DNA of 64,000 bases from Spirosoma foliorum (GTDB lineage: Bacteria; Bacteroidota; Bacteroidia; Cytophagales; Spirosomataceae), in the NCBI RefSeq assembly GCF_014117325.1, contig NZ_CP059732.1:6771001-6835000 (forward strand), given 5' to 3'. This document shows, one piece after another, positions 22,736 through 32,173 of the stretch. Position 1 is the stretch's first letter. The number at the start of each line of letters is the position of its first letter. Both the position numbers and the translations under genes were made by a program. The notes under the pieces were generated by a model, which saw nothing but the letters and a program-made list of their open reading frames with translations, was not told where the DNA came from and ran no database searches.

Positions 22736-24883
22736 TTATCTGGCCAACGTCAGGAAGCGGACAAACTCTCGCCCGTCGCTAAGCCTAATTTGATAGTAAT
22801 AGGTACCGTCCGGAAGGCCCTGCTTTGCATCAGTAGTTTTTATACCCTGATTTGCAGTCCCGTCCCAATCATTTGCATAGTTTAAATTTTGATAAACCAG
22901 GTTGCCCCAGCGATTGTAAATGTCTAATTGAACTGTTACACCGGCAGGCACTCGTTGAATAACAAACCGATCGTTAATACCATCTCCATTCGGAGAAAAA
23001 CCTTCCGGAATAAATACTGTCTCCGTTTCTTCAGACTGTAGGGAGTGTAAAACAACTACCGTCGGCTCGTCATTATCGGCAGGATTACCATTTTGGTCTG
23101 GGTCTGCCTCAACACCATTCGTCGAACGATCCCGACAAAGTCCTCCATTGCTATCCACAGCCTGAATACTGGCTATATTACTAAATGTGAGGGTGCTAGC
23201 CTGACTTACATCCAATCGCACGGTTAACAATACGCGAGCGTGTCCACCAACGGGCAGGCTGCCATTGCTAATTAATGTTGTATCGGCACCACGTCCGGTA
23301 TAGGCGGCATTGACGATTAAGCCGTTATCGGCCTGGACGTTTATTGACTGGATTTTTGCGCCTAGGCTGGTGAAAGCAACGTCCAGATTATCGACCACCT
23401 GAATCTGCTTAAGTTCGTTTTGTCCCATATTAGCCACTACGAGCTGATAGGTAAGTTCGACCAGGCGGTCTTTTCCATTAACCACCCAGACTGGTTCGCC
23501 CACTTTTTTGCTCAGCCCAACAATTTCTCGTGATGGAGCCTTAACGGTTTGCTGAACAGAAGCACTCGTACAGGGACCAGTACCATCAGGATCTGCAACA
23601 GAAAGTGTAAATGTTGTTGTACCACGCTGACGATCTGATTCGGATAACAAATAACGAGCACTTAAGCCTGTATTGGTAAATAATCCGCCACCCTCATTTT
23701 GCCAGATTGGCGACGTTGCCGAACCACTCAATTGTGCTTTGAGTTGAACAACGCCTTTTGTCCAGTCGAGCGAATCGAGTTGAATAGCTACTGCGGCCGG
23801 ATTGCTCAAACAAGGTGGAATGGCGTTCTGACAAGGTGTAATGCTTACCGTAATAGCGGTTGGCTCGGTATAGCAACCATCCGTATTTCGTCCGAAAATA
23901 TAATAAGTTCCAGCAACTACTGCCCCCGGCGATTGAACCGCGAGAGCCGCAATAGAAGGTCCCGTTTTAAATTCATACCGAAGACCCGAAACGTTTCCAG
24001 CCGTGATAGCTTTCGAGAGGTCAGCCGTTTGAAAAGGACATTTATTGGTCAATGTTGTCAGTAAATTCAGCTTCTGTTCGATTGACTGCACCGTCACCGA
24101 CACTGCTTGAGAGCTATCACTGCGGCACGAACCAACCTGACACAATGCTTTGTAATTAATTGTTGTTGAAGGATTTACAGTTCGAAAAGGTCCCTCAACT
24201 CCATCCATCCAACGAACGATACCCACGCAGCCCGATGCCCTCAACTGAACAACTTGCCCAGCGCAAACTTCCTGCTTATCAGCGGTAATAACGGGCGCAT
24301 TGGGTATAGCAACTTGTACTGAAACGGGAATAGATGGGTTGCTGGTGCAGTTATTTTGCTCGCAGGTAGCCCGAAATGTAGTTGTCTCAAGAAGATTTCC
24401 TTTCCAAACAGCACCCGTATCCTGTTCACTTCCGTCCTGATTTATCCACCGTACGGTTCCTTTACAATTCGAAGCGGTTAGCGTAACGGACTCGTTAGGG
24501 CATATAAGTTTCGACGAAGCTGTAACTGTTGGGGCAGCAGGCGTATTAACGGTCACTTTCCAGACGTCGGCGAAGCAGCTAATACAACCTGGTTTAGCCC
24601 GGCAGATAGCAGTATACTTGGTGGTTTGCTGGGGTTTTATCGTAATCGTATTGCCCGTATCACCATTCGACCAGATGACGGTACCTGTGCAGCCGGTTGC
24701 GGTTAGCACAACGGACTCATTCCGGCAAATAAATTTAGCTGATCCCGTAATGACCGGTGGGTCGGGATGCTGACATGTATCGGCCAATGGATAGGTTATC
24801 GCCATGACGTTTGGCACTGCCATCAGCCATAGGACCACCCAACCATAACTTCCAATAATTTTTTTTAGTAGCTGTTTCCTCAT
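22736..24883 (-). CDS. Type IX secreted Ig-like repeat protein with CHU_C (type B) sorting domain
   Basis: A cell-surface or secreted adhesin-like protein of about 715 residues. After the signal peptide (ending near PNVMA) come three Ig-like repeats of about 80 residues, each with a spaced pattern C-x-NESVVLTA-x-C-x-G-x(2)-W and paired cysteines, near residues 40-290. A DUF11-like region follows (VGEPVWVVNGKDRLVELTYQ, near 460-600). The C-terminus is the gliding-motility-associated CHU_C domain: VFIPEGFSPNGDGINDRFVI, then IYNRWGNLVYQ and YYYQIRLSDG. The domain directs export by the type IX system. I use the ATG at 24883; another ATG at 24922 adds 13 residues. It lies 80 bp before the PorE-like gene. 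Confidence 0.87.
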   Translation of the reverse strand: MRKQLLKKIIGSYGWVVLWLMAVPNVMAITYPLADTCQHPDPPVITGSAKFICRNESVVLTATGCTGTVIWSNGDTGNTITIKPQQTTKYTAICRAKPGCISCFADVWKVTVNTPAAPTVTASSKLICPNESVTLTASNCKGTVRWINQDGSEQDTGAVWKGNLLETTTFRATCEQNNCTSNPSIPVSVQVAIPNAPVITADKQEVCAGQVVQLRASGCVGIVRWMDGVEGPFRTVNPSTTINYKALCQVGSCRSDSSQAVSVTVQSIEQKLNLLTTLTNKCPFQTADLSKAITAGNVSGLRYEFKTGPSIAALAVQSPGAVVAGTYYIFGRNTDGCYTEPTAITVSITPCQNAIPPCLSNPAAVAIQLDSLDWTKGVVQLKAQLSGSATSPIWQNEGGGLFTNTGLSARYLLSESDRQRGTTTFTLSVADPDGTGPCTSASVQQTVKAPSREIVGLSKKVGEPVWVVNGKDRLVELTYQLVVANMGQNELKQIQVVDNLDVAFTSLGAKIQSINVQADNGLIVNAAYTGRGADTTLISNGSLPVGGHARVLLTVRLDVSQASTLTFSNIASIQAVDSNGGLCRDRSTNGVEADPDQNGNPADNDEPTVVVLHSLQSEETETVFIPEGFSPNGDGINDRFVIQRVPAGVTVQLDIYNRWGNLVYQNLNYANDWDGTANQGIKTTDAKQGLPDGTYYYQIRLSDGREFVRFLTLAR

Positions 24884-25141
24884 CAATTCATGTCGCTTAG
24901 CAGGCTTTAAGACGAATTTCATGCCAAGCCTTTTGGCAGTACAGAATATCTACTAATTGGGACATTTAAGCTACTCTTGCCATTGTTTTACCAACAAACT
25001 ATCATTTTATCGTATATCAACGACAGGGAACCCTATTCCTCATAAACCATGCCAAGGTTAGGTATTTATTACAGTAACTACGTATATAATTGAGCAGGCA
25101 ACTCTGGTTGTTATAAGACCATTCTGCAGAAAGAATATTTC

Positions 25142-26569
25142 TTACCTAGACTCTACCTTAATGGTATAAAGTTGGTCGATGCTATCAGGGAGTTCGTGCT
25201 TATTGTGTGTAACGAAAAGAATGGTTTTATCAACGAAGCTGTCGATAAGTTTCCGAGCTAGTAAAATATGCGACGAATCGATTGCCTGAAAGGGTTCATC
25301 CAGTAACAAGACGGGAGCATTTTTTAAAAAAGCCCGGATCAGCAAAATCAAGCGTTGCTCCCCGGCCGATAATGTACCAAATGGGCAATTGATAAGATGC
25401 GACAGCCCGAAATAGGTTAGCAAATTACTTAAATCAGTCTCGGTTTCAGTCGATACTTTATTGGGCGGGGTTAGCGTATCCGTCAATCCTGTTAACGCCA
25501 CCTGCCGGACCGATAAACCCTGCGGGAAATACAAATGCAATTCGGGAGAAACAAAACCAATCCGACGCTTGACATCCCAGATACTCTCACCCGATTTACC
25601 ACGTCGATGGCCAAAAACGCTCACATCATTGGCATACGCCTGCGGATGATCACCATAAAGCAAACTTAGCAAAACCGATTTGCCAGCCCCATTTTGGCCA
25701 AACAATGCCCAGCGTTCGCCCGTCCGTACGGCCCAATTCAGCCCGTTTAAAATGATGGTATCACCATAGCGAACGGTTACATTATTGAGTCGAAAAGCCT
25801 CCTGAAAATCAGCTACGGGCGCCTTTGTATGCAAAACAGGTGGCGTGGCATCGGGTAAATCTGGCGCAACAGGGCGATAATTTTCTTTAGGGCCTGCCCA
25901 CTGCATCTGGCCATTTTTTAATTCAGCAGTATGCGTAATAAACGATGGAATATCATCTGGCTCTGTTACCAGAACAAGCGTTAGCCCATGCGTCGTGAGT
26001 TCGTCTAGCCACTGCGTTAGCTCCGCCCGAAAACCGGCATCTAAGCCCACAAAAGGATTATCGAGTAACAAAACTGACGGGTGCTTTAGAAGAGCTTTCC
26101 CAATACGGGCTTTCCGGGTCTGACCGTTGGATAGTTTAATAAATGCCCGGTCTAAAATAGGTGTCAGGCCTAATCGATCAACTAGTGCCAGCGATTCTGG
26201 TGAGTCCGTCAACTGCAAAAAGCTGCGAAGCGTTGGTATTGACTGATAAGCAGGATCATCGCTTTCCGGACTATCGCTCATGGTGGCCTGATAACGCTGC
26301 TGGTAGAAATAGCCACTATACGAAAACTTGCTGGATTCTTCTTTAAAAGAAACAAATTCAGTTGATACCCGCCGGGACAAAGTAGCTGGCCCAGCATGGA
26401 ATTGACCCGAAAGCGCTTGCAGAAAAGCTGTCTTTCCACTACCAGTGGGGCCAATTACAGCCCAGCATTCACCTGAATGCAGTTGAAACGTGAGTTCTTG
26501 TACTAATGTCCGGCCACTTCTCTGGACGGTCAACTTATTTAGGGTAATTAGTGGAATCTGTTCAGACAT
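25142..26569 (-). CDS. Twin ATP-binding domain ABC protein (ModF/PhrA-like)
   Basis: A cytosolic protein of 475 residues with two fused ABC ATPase domains and no membrane segments. Domain 1 has Walker A GPTGSGKTAFLQ near residue 34, the degenerate signature LSNGQTRKARIG, and Walker B VLLLDNPF. Domain 2 has Walker A GQNGAGKSVLLS near residue 285, signature LSAGEQRLILL, and Walker B VLLLDEPFQA. The layout resembles E. coli ModF (PhrA), whose exact role is unclear; no permease gene is adjacent. The start is the ATG at 26569. The longer open frame runs through a terminator hairpin, so its N-terminal extension is probably not translated. Confidence 0.85.
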   Translation of the reverse strand: MSEQIPLITLNKLTVQRSGRTLVQELTFQLHSGECWAVIGPTGSGKTAFLQALSGQFHAGPATLSRRVSTEFVSFKEESSKFSYSGYFYQQRYQATMSDSPESDDPAYQSIPTLRSFLQLTDSPESLALVDRLGLTPILDRAFIKLSNGQTRKARIGKALLKHPSVLLLDNPFVGLDAGFRAELTQWLDELTTHGLTLVLVTEPDDIPSFITHTAELKNGQMQWAGPKENYRPVAPDLPDATPPVLHTKAPVADFQEAFRLNNVTVRYGDTIILNGLNWAVRTGERWALFGQNGAGKSVLLSLLYGDHPQAYANDVSVFGHRRGKSGESIWDVKRRIGFVSPELHLYFPQGLSVRQVALTGLTDTLTPPNKVSTETETDLSNLLTYFGLSHLINCPFGTLSAGEQRLILLIRAFLKNAPVLLLDEPFQAIDSSHILLARKLIDSFVDKTILFVTHNKHELPDSIDQLYTIKVESR

Positions 26570-26606
26570 AAAAAACGGGGCCATACCCTGCAAAGGTATA
26601 GCCCCG
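26570..26606 (-). terminator. Hairpin plus U-run directly abutting the ABC start codon
   Basis: On the leftward strand a 12-bp stem (26595-26606 with 26576-26587, one G-U pair) and a 7-base loop are followed by six T, then immediately the ATG of the ABC gene. It has the form of an intrinsic terminator for the Thr-rich gene upstream. Its position leaves no room for a separate promoter or ribosome site, so it could also act as an attenuator for the ABC gene. Confidence 0.7.
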
Positions 26607-26642
26607 GTCCCATTTATTTGAGCTAGATTTTTATCGTTGCCC

Positions 26643-27170
26643 CTATTCCCTTGGAGGAATCGTAGTAGCAGGTGTCGTGGTCGTTGGAGTTGTTGTCGTA
26701 GTTGACGACTTACTTCTTGTCCGACGACTATTATTTCCTGTCGAGCCATTATTAGCCCGGTCGGTTGTGATATCCGTCGTTGTCGACGAGTTTGTTGTCC
26801 CGCTATTCATCGTCGGTGTTCCTGTGCCATACGTCGATGTTGGCTGATTATTGATCCCCGTTTGCGGTTGGGTACTGGTATTAACCGCAGGATTCGTGTT
26901 TATATCCGATGATGTATTGGTGCTGGTTGCAGGTGGCTGCGTTTGAATCGTACTAGGATTCGTTGTTGTTGGCATCGACGGATTTACGGTTGATGGTGGT
27001 TGCGTTTGGTTTACGCCCGTACCCATGTTCGTGTTCGTCCGTGGGCTAGTTGAGTACACACCTGTAGTACCAGTTGCACCTGCATTGGTCGACGTATTCG
27101 TTGTTTGTGCGTTTGCACCGAAGGCTATGCCAGCTACTAGCATACACCCCATTATCATTTTCTTTTTCAT
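26643..27170 (-). CDS. Secreted Thr/Ser/Asn-rich low-complexity protein
   Basis: A 175-residue protein with a clear signal peptide, MKKKMIMGCMLVAGIAFGAN ending at AQ. The rest is low-complexity sequence dominated by T, S, N, P and Q with loosely repeated units such as TNPSTIQTQPPAT. A short basic patch (NSRRTRSKSS) comes before a threonine-proline tail. No domain, lipobox or sorting signal is recognisable. Such composition suits an extended, possibly O-glycosylated periplasmic or surface linker, but this is inference. The start at 27170 is chosen because the signal peptide begins there. It lies upstream of the ABC gene across a terminator-like hairpin. Confidence 0.6.
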   Translation of the reverse strand: MKKKMIMGCMLVAGIAFGANAQTTNTSTNAGATGTTGVYSTSPRTNTNMGTGVNQTQPPSTVNPSMPTTTNPSTIQTQPPATSTNTSSDINTNPAVNTSTQPQTGINNQPTSTYGTGTPTMNSGTTNSSTTTDITTDRANNGSTGNNSRRTRSKSSTTTTTPTTTTPATTIPPRE

Positions 27171-27319
27171 CGTTGAGTTTTGACTTGTTATTCTACTATA
27201 CAACTATACTAATAGCAGATTGTTTTTCTATTTTTACTTTTAGTGTAAAATTTTCGAATTATTTTCAGCTACAAACATCTCGTCCTACGCGACTTGCTTG
27301 AAACAAAACCCTTAAAAAG

Positions 27320-27355
27320 CAGAAGTCGTAAGCAATGCGTTGCTTACGACTTCTG
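27320..27355. terminator. Bidirectional terminator, 16-bp stem
   Basis: CAGAAGTCGTAAGCAA (27320-27335) pairs perfectly with 27340-27355 around a TGCG loop. A and T runs lie on both sides (TTAAAAAG before, GAAAAAG after). It lies 30 bp past the stop of the leftward GMC oxidoreductase gene and fits as its terminator. Confidence 0.85.
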
Positions 27356-27384
27356 AAAAAGAAATTAGTATTTACAGCGAATGC

Positions 27385-29102
27385 TTACAACGTACCCTTT
27401 TTCATTTCTTTCACGGCGAAATCTGCAGCGCGGGCAGTTAGGGCCATATAAGTAAGCGATGGGTTTACGCAAGACGCGGATGTCATACAGGCTCCGTCGG
27501 TATTAAAGACGTTCTTCACTGAGTGAATCTGGTTGTGAGCGTTCAGTACCGACGTTTTTGGATCACGACCCATACGGGCAGTACCCATTTCGTGGATACC
27601 AATACCGGGGTGTTTCGATTCGTCGTTGTAAGGCGTTACATTTTTCAGACCGGCTGCCTCAAGCATTTCAGCGGCATCGTTCATCATGTCGATCCGCATT
27701 TTCCGCTCGTTTTCGCCATAGGCTGCATCGAATACGATCAATGGTAGACCCCATTTGTCTTTTTGATCGGGCGAAAGGGTCATACGGTTATTTGGGTCGG
27801 CAATCATTTCGCCAAAACCACCGATGCTCATCGTCCAGGGACCAGGTGTTGTCAGGCTGTCTTTGAAATCAGCGCCAAAGCCATCTGTGCCATTACCACG
27901 GCCCCAGCCACCACGACCAGCACCACCCTGATAACCGAATCCACGAACGTAATCGCGCTTATCATTGCCCCAGTTCCGGTAACGAGGAATATAGACCCCA
28001 TTGGCCCGGCGACCATAGTAGTATTGATCTTCCATGCCGTCAAACGTTCCGGCAGCACCTACAGCAAGGTGGTGATCCATAATGTTCCGGCCAAGCTGAT
28101 CGGATTCATTGCCCATTCCATTTGGGAAACGGTGCGACTTAGAGTTCATCAGAATTGACGTGCTGGCAAATGCCGACGCGTTCAGGAAGATAATCCGGGC
28201 ATAATATTCCCGAACTTCTTTCGTATTCTGGTCAATAACCCGAACACCCGTAGCTTTTCCTTTTTCTCGTCGTACAATACTTCCGACACAATTGAATCGG
28301 GGCGAAGGGTTAGCTTACCCGTTTTCATGGCTGCTGGCAACGTTGCCGCCTGCGTACTGAAGTAGCCTCCGTATGGGCAACCACGCATACACTGGTTACG
28401 GAACTGGCAAGCCGCCCGACCCAGATCATAGTGTTGTTTCGTAGGTGCGGTTAAGTGAGCAGTACGTCCCATCGTCACATGGCGACTAGGGAATGCTTTT
28501 TCAATGCGTTTTTTCGCTTCTTTCTCCAGGCAGTTCATCTGCATGGCAGGCAGGAAGTTTCCGTCTGGCAGAACGTCCAGGCCATCTTTGTTACCCGAGA
28601 TACCCGCAAATGTTTCAACTTTTGTGTACCAGGGAGCCAGGTCTTCGTAACGAATAGGCCAGTCTACACCGATCCCTTCTTTACCATTCGCCATGAAGTC
28701 TTCTTTGTTCCAGCGATAGCTTTGACGTCCCCACATCAGCGACCGACCACCTACGTGATAGCCCCGGATCCAGTCAACTTTACGTTTTTCGAGGTAAGGG
28801 TTTTCTTTATCGTTCTCAAAATGGTGCCGCCACTCTTCATTGGCTGTATAACCCGTACGCATATTGGCCCAATACTCTTCGGCAGCCATTGTTGTAATAC
28901 GACCTCGGTGTGGGAAATCCCAGGGGTTATTGGTTGCTGTTACGTACCCTTCGATATGTTTAATATCACGGCCCCGCTCCAGCATCAGTACTTTCAATCC
29001 TTTTTCGGTAAGTTCTTTAGCAGCCCAGCCACCTGAAATACCCGACCCAACGACAATAGCGTCGTAGGTCATATCTTTTTTAGCGTCTATATTGAGGTTC
29101 AT
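27385..29102 (-). pseudogene. GMC-family FAD oxidoreductase, single-base frameshift
   Basis: A flavoprotein of the glucose-methanol-choline family, probably the catalytic subunit of a gluconate/sugar dehydrogenase. The N-terminal part (28182-29102) has the FAD motif VVGSGISGGWAAKEL near residue 17, the HVGGRSLMWGRQSYRW block and CRNQC-type cysteines (FRNQCMRGCPYGGY). The C-terminal part (27385-28149 and upstream) has GRNIMDHH, HEMGTARMG and CVNPSLTYMALTARAAD. The two halves are in different frames. Near 28255-28265 one base is missing in an A/G-rich run, and restoring it gives a continuous KATGVRVIDQNTKEVREYYA bridge. With the base the protein would be about 572 residues and intact, so assembly error is as likely as a true mutation. 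Confidence 0.82.
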
Positions 29103-29130
29103 TCTGTGAGAAAAGTTTTACAGTTATACA

Positions 29131-29205
29131 GTCATAAAGTTGAAGAGTCAAAGAGTTCTTTCAGCAGCAACCCTATAACTACATAACTATACGACTCTAC
29201 AACTT
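29131..29205. repeat. Imperfect inverted repeat between the GMC and small-subunit genes
   Basis: Segments near 29133-29156 (AAAGTTGAAGAGTC) and 29180-29205 pair with several mismatches. The words resemble those of the 16431 repeat (TATAAAGTTGAAGAGT). It fills the gap between two genes likely to be co-transcribed. Confidence 0.5.
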
Positions 29206-29206
29206 T

Positions 29207-29845
29207 TTAGATGGCCCACGCCTTCTGGCCGGGTTTGAGGGTAACGCAACCGTCGTAACGGCCCGGAACGGCTACATATTCGAGTGCTTGCGTGCAGCCG
29301 ATTTCAGAGGTAAAATAACCCGTTAAGGTCAGGTCTTTCAACACAGAGAAAAACGGCGTGTATTTCTTTTTCGCATCGGGCATTTGTAGATCGGCCTGAG
29401 AACCTTCTACTTTAGCAGCAGCTTTAGCACCTGCCATTTTAGCACGTTGATCCTTATCGTCGGCCTGGAGTTTCTTCACAATCTCAATACGCTGCGTTGG
29501 ATCGAGTTGTACAAACGCTTTTCCGTAGGCATCCTGGCTCAATTTATTGGTCAGCGCCAGACCTTCCAGGAAGCGTTGCTGATCATCTGCTTTGTAGCAG
29601 TCTTTCAGCAAAATATCAATCACTTCGTTCACCTTAGCCGCTTTGGCACCAGGTGTTTTCGTGGTTGGAATAATCGTATCGGCGAGTTCAGCTACGGTCG
29701 CATCCTGATCGGCCGTAAAGAAAACCGGCTGGCCTGTCAGGGAACGTCGGGCAGCCGAGGCTTCCAGCGTATCGGCCAAAGCGGGCAACGTCATTGTTGC
29801 ACCGGCCAACGCTGCCACCCGCATGAGGGCGTCTCTTCTGTTCAT
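29207..29845 (-). CDS. Gluconate 2-dehydrogenase subunit 3 family protein (Tat-exported)
   Basis: A 212-residue partner subunit for the GMC flavoprotein encoded downstream. The N-terminus is MNRRDALMRVAALAGATM, a twin-arginine (RR) leader with a hydrophobic stretch to about residue 25, so the folded complex is probably carried out by TatABC; tatC lies at 42.5 kb. The helical body contains ATVAELADTIIPTTKTPGAK near residue 48, the usual start of this family (ADTIIPxTxTPGA), and TGYFTSEIGCTQALEYV near residue 175. These subunits are thought to help assembly or export of the catalytic subunit. No cytochrome c subunit is adjacent. Confidence 0.88.
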   Translation of the reverse strand: MNRRDALMRVAALAGATMTLPALADTLEASAARRSLTGQPVFFTADQDATVAELADTIIPTTKTPGAKAAKVNEVIDILLKDCYKADDQQRFLEGLALTNKLSQDAYGKAFVQLDPTQRIEIVKKLQADDKDQRAKMAGAKAAAKVEGSQADLQMPDAKKKYTPFFSVLKDLTLTGYFTSEIGCTQALEYVAVPGRYDGCVTLKPGQKAWAI

Positions 29846-30065
29846 AGGTTTAAAGCAAAATTAGACTTTCAAATAGAACGATATAAGGAACTACAAATGT
29901 ATAACAATCGGAGAATGGATTGACTAATTTGGAGACGCAGTTTTAGTAGAACAGCTGTTAATTAGAATAATACTAAACAGGCGATTTAAAATCGAATTAC
30001 TGATTCCAAACCGCCTGTATATGAATAAAATAGCTTACAATAACCGCTTGCTACGAATATACTGA

Positions 30066-31262
30066 TTACACCAGTTTCAATTCCTGAACAGCCAGCCAGC
30101 TCATCAAACCAGCTCCTGTTTCCAGCGCCGATTCGTCGATGTCAAACGTTGGAGTATGAACGCCCGAGATAATGCCGCGCTCTTCGTTACGGGTTCCAAG
30201 TCGGTAGAAACAGGAGTCTACCACCTGCGAGTAGAAAGCGAAATCTTCACCGGCCATCCACAAATCAAGGTCAATTACGTTTTCGGCTCCCATATACTCG
30301 ACTGCCTGCGACCGAACGCGCCGGGTTAGTTCAGGGTGATTTTTCAGGTATGGATAACCGTGCACAATCGTAAATTCGCAGGAACCACCCATCGCTTCGG
30401 CAATACCTGTGGCCAGTTTAACCATCCGTTTTTTACCCTCTGCACGCCATTCTTCATTCATGCACCGGAAGGTCCCCTGAATAGTTACTTCATTGGGAAT
30501 CACGTTCGTAACCCCATCGGCAATGAATCGACCAAACGACAGAACCGATGGACTTGCAGGTGGGCAATTTCGACTGATAATTTGCTGAAGCGCTACAATG
30601 ATATGCGACGCAATCAGGACGGGATCAATAAGATTATCCGGCATGGCAGCATGACCACCTTTACCCCGAACGGTCATGTATATCTCATCGGTACTGGCCA
30701 TGTACATGCCTTCGCGGAAACCGATTTTACCCACCGGAATACTGGGGGCAACGTGCTGACCAAGCATGCTGGCTGGCGTCGGATTTTCCAGAACACCTTC
30801 TTTAATCATGAGCGAAGCGCCACCGGGTGCTTTCTCTTCGCCGGGTTGAAACACCAGCTTTACCGTTCCATCGAACTGATCGCGAAGTACATGCAAAATA
30901 CGGGCGACTCCCAGCAAACTAGCGGTATGTACATCATGACCACAAGCATGCATGACTCCATCGACGGTCGATTTATACGGAACATCGTTAGCTTCATGAA
31001 TAGGCAACGCATCCATATCCGCCCGAAGTGCAACTACGCGCGAACCAGCCGAATGGCTATTTCGACCTTCAATAATGGCTACCAACCCTGTATCAGCCAC
31101 GCCTTCCTGCGGGGTTATACCAATCGCTTTTAGTTGATCGGCGACAAACCGAGCTGTGTTTTGCTCCTGAAACGAGAGTTCGGGATGAGCATGTAAATGT
31201 CGGCGGGTCTTAATTAGATCGGCCGCATATTGATGAGCGAGAGATTTTATGGAGTCAAGCAT
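30066..31262 (-). CDS. M20 family metallopeptidase / N-acyl amino acid amidohydrolase
   Basis: A cytosolic dinuclear-zinc hydrolase of 398 residues, of the kind that splits N-acyl amino acids or hippurate-like amides. Motifs: TRRHLHAHPELSFQE near residue 19, zinc site MHACGHDVHTASLLG near residue 104, catalytic GEEKAPGGA near residue 138, and the dimerisation domain with GKGGHAAMP near residue 190. DLWMAGEDFAFYSQ near residue 350 carries the last metal ligand region. The start is the ATG at 31262 (MLDSIKSLAHQ). A longer frame reading upstream is translated from a repeat unit and is unlikely. The natural substrate is not evident from context. Confidence 0.9.
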   Translation of the reverse strand: MLDSIKSLAHQYAADLIKTRRHLHAHPELSFQEQNTARFVADQLKAIGITPQEGVADTGLVAIIEGRNSHSAGSRVVALRADMDALPIHEANDVPYKSTVDGVMHACGHDVHTASLLGVARILHVLRDQFDGTVKLVFQPGEEKAPGGASLMIKEGVLENPTPASMLGQHVAPSIPVGKIGFREGMYMASTDEIYMTVRGKGGHAAMPDNLIDPVLIASHIIVALQQIISRNCPPASPSVLSFGRFIADGVTNVIPNEVTIQGTFRCMNEEWRAEGKKRMVKLATGIAEAMGGSCEFTIVHGYPYLKNHPELTRRVRSQAVEYMGAENVIDLDLWMAGEDFAFYSQVVDSCFYRLGTRNEERGIISGVHTPTFDIDESALETGAGLMSWLAVQELKLV

Positions 31263-31265
31263 AAG

Positions 31266-31331
31266 AGTCTGGGCCAAGCAGGAGCTTGGCCCGTTAAATT
31301 TATCACAGGCCAAGCAGGAACTTGGCCCAGA
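31266..31331. repeat. Pair of REP-like palindromes (GGCCAAGCAGGAGCTTGGCC type)
   Basis: Unit 1 (31270-31293) is a hairpin with arms GGGCCAAGC and GCTTGGCCC around AGGA. Unit 2 (31308-31327) has arms GGCCAAG and CTTGGCC. The outer flanks GTCT/AGAC pair across both units. They occupy the gap between the M20 start and the RDD gene stop. Each unit resembles a short interspersed REP element. Confidence 0.75.
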
Positions 31332-31333
31332 CA

Positions 31334-32029
31334 TTACTGTGCTGTTATAAATTGATAATCATTAATAACCGTAAGCAGAAACTCCCGGTTTCCGATTTCA
31401 CTACGAATTCCAGTCACTTCTTTCACTTTATTAGCCGTACGCATCAATGTGTCTTCGTCGCCTACTCGAACGATGTTGCGCACAACATTTATATCACGAT
31501 CCGAAAGTAATCGAACGTCGGGAAACTGGACGATATAGTTTTCGACAAAGGGCTGTATAATAACATCGTCGAGGGTTACGGCGGGTTTAAGCCGAACAAC
31601 CGTCGTCCCAGCCGCAATGTCGCCTAATCGCTGCCCTCTTCCATTAGCTGCCACCGTAATAATCGGCACGATTCCTCCCAGAAAAGCGATGGATTCGATA
31701 ATCCGTAACAGCCAGCGAATGAGGTAAGCCCCCAAACCAGGTGGCGAGCCATCGAGCATAACCACCCGGATTTTCATCGCGATTTTGCCAAGACTCCGGC
31801 CGTTGAGCAACCATTCGCTAGCCAAATCGTAGACGATTACAGGAAAAAAGACCAAAATGGTATAGAAACTGTTGACTCGAAAACCCATCGAATTTGGTAG
31901 CGCAAACGTCAGTAGAATCCAACCAAAAATGATGACATAATCAATTACTGCCGCTATAATTCGTTCACCAATACTAGCGGGTTCGTATTCGAGCAGAACG
32001 TTCTGAGAAGTGCGGATTGCAACAGCCAT
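31334..32029 (-). CDS. RDD family membrane protein
   Basis: A 231-residue protein with an RDD domain in the N-terminal 150 residues. The defining residues are the Arg and Asp of PASIGERIIAAVIDYVIIFG (residues 16-35) and the Asp region of VYDLASEWLLNGRSLGKIAM (about 80-100), and four hydrophobic helices are seen. The cytosolic tail of about 90 residues has no recognised motif. RDD proteins act as transporters or chaperone-like partners in membranes; the specific role is unknown. It is divergent from the SpoIIM gene, and such RDD-SpoIIM neighbours are common next to MoxR/DUF58 genes. The start is the ATG at 32029. Confidence 0.83.
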   Translation of the reverse strand: MAVAIRTSQNVLLEYEPASIGERIIAAVIDYVIIFGWILLTFALPNSMGFRVNSFYTILVFFPVIVYDLASEWLLNGRSLGKIAMKIRVVMLDGSPPGLGAYLIRWLLRIIESIAFLGGIVPIITVAANGRGQRLGDIAAGTTVVRLKPAVTLDDVIIQPFVENYIVQFPDVRLLSDRDINVVRNIVRVGDEDTLMRTANKVKEVTGIRSEIGNREFLLTVINDYQFITAQ

Positions 32030-32173
32030 GCTAAAAGTCAAAAGTCATTGGTCAAAAGTCGTTAGTAAGCGTGGCTCGTCAAAAAAAAATTGCAGAAAAC
32101 TAAGTCCAACTTGGTTACATTGGTAAATCTTCCCTAATTTGACGCTAACGGTTTATAACTGGCGACTAAGTTT

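Noticed and set aside
26570..26749. 60-residue N-terminal extension of the ABC protein
   Set aside because: It would overlap the upstream gene and translate through a terminator hairpin; the first ATPase domain begins right after the ATG at 26569.
28455..29036. 193-codon open frame opposite the GMC gene
   Set aside because: Antisense shadow of conserved FAD-binding sequence; no domain-like features.
30336..31133. 265-codon open frame opposite the M20 gene
   Set aside because: It is antisense to a clearly conserved enzyme, with composition typical of a reverse-complement shadow (rich in His, Asn, Arg, Thr).
31263..31334. 24-residue extension of the M20 protein
   Set aside because: It translates REP-like repeat sequence (GPSSCLA repeated) and M20 homology starts at 31262.
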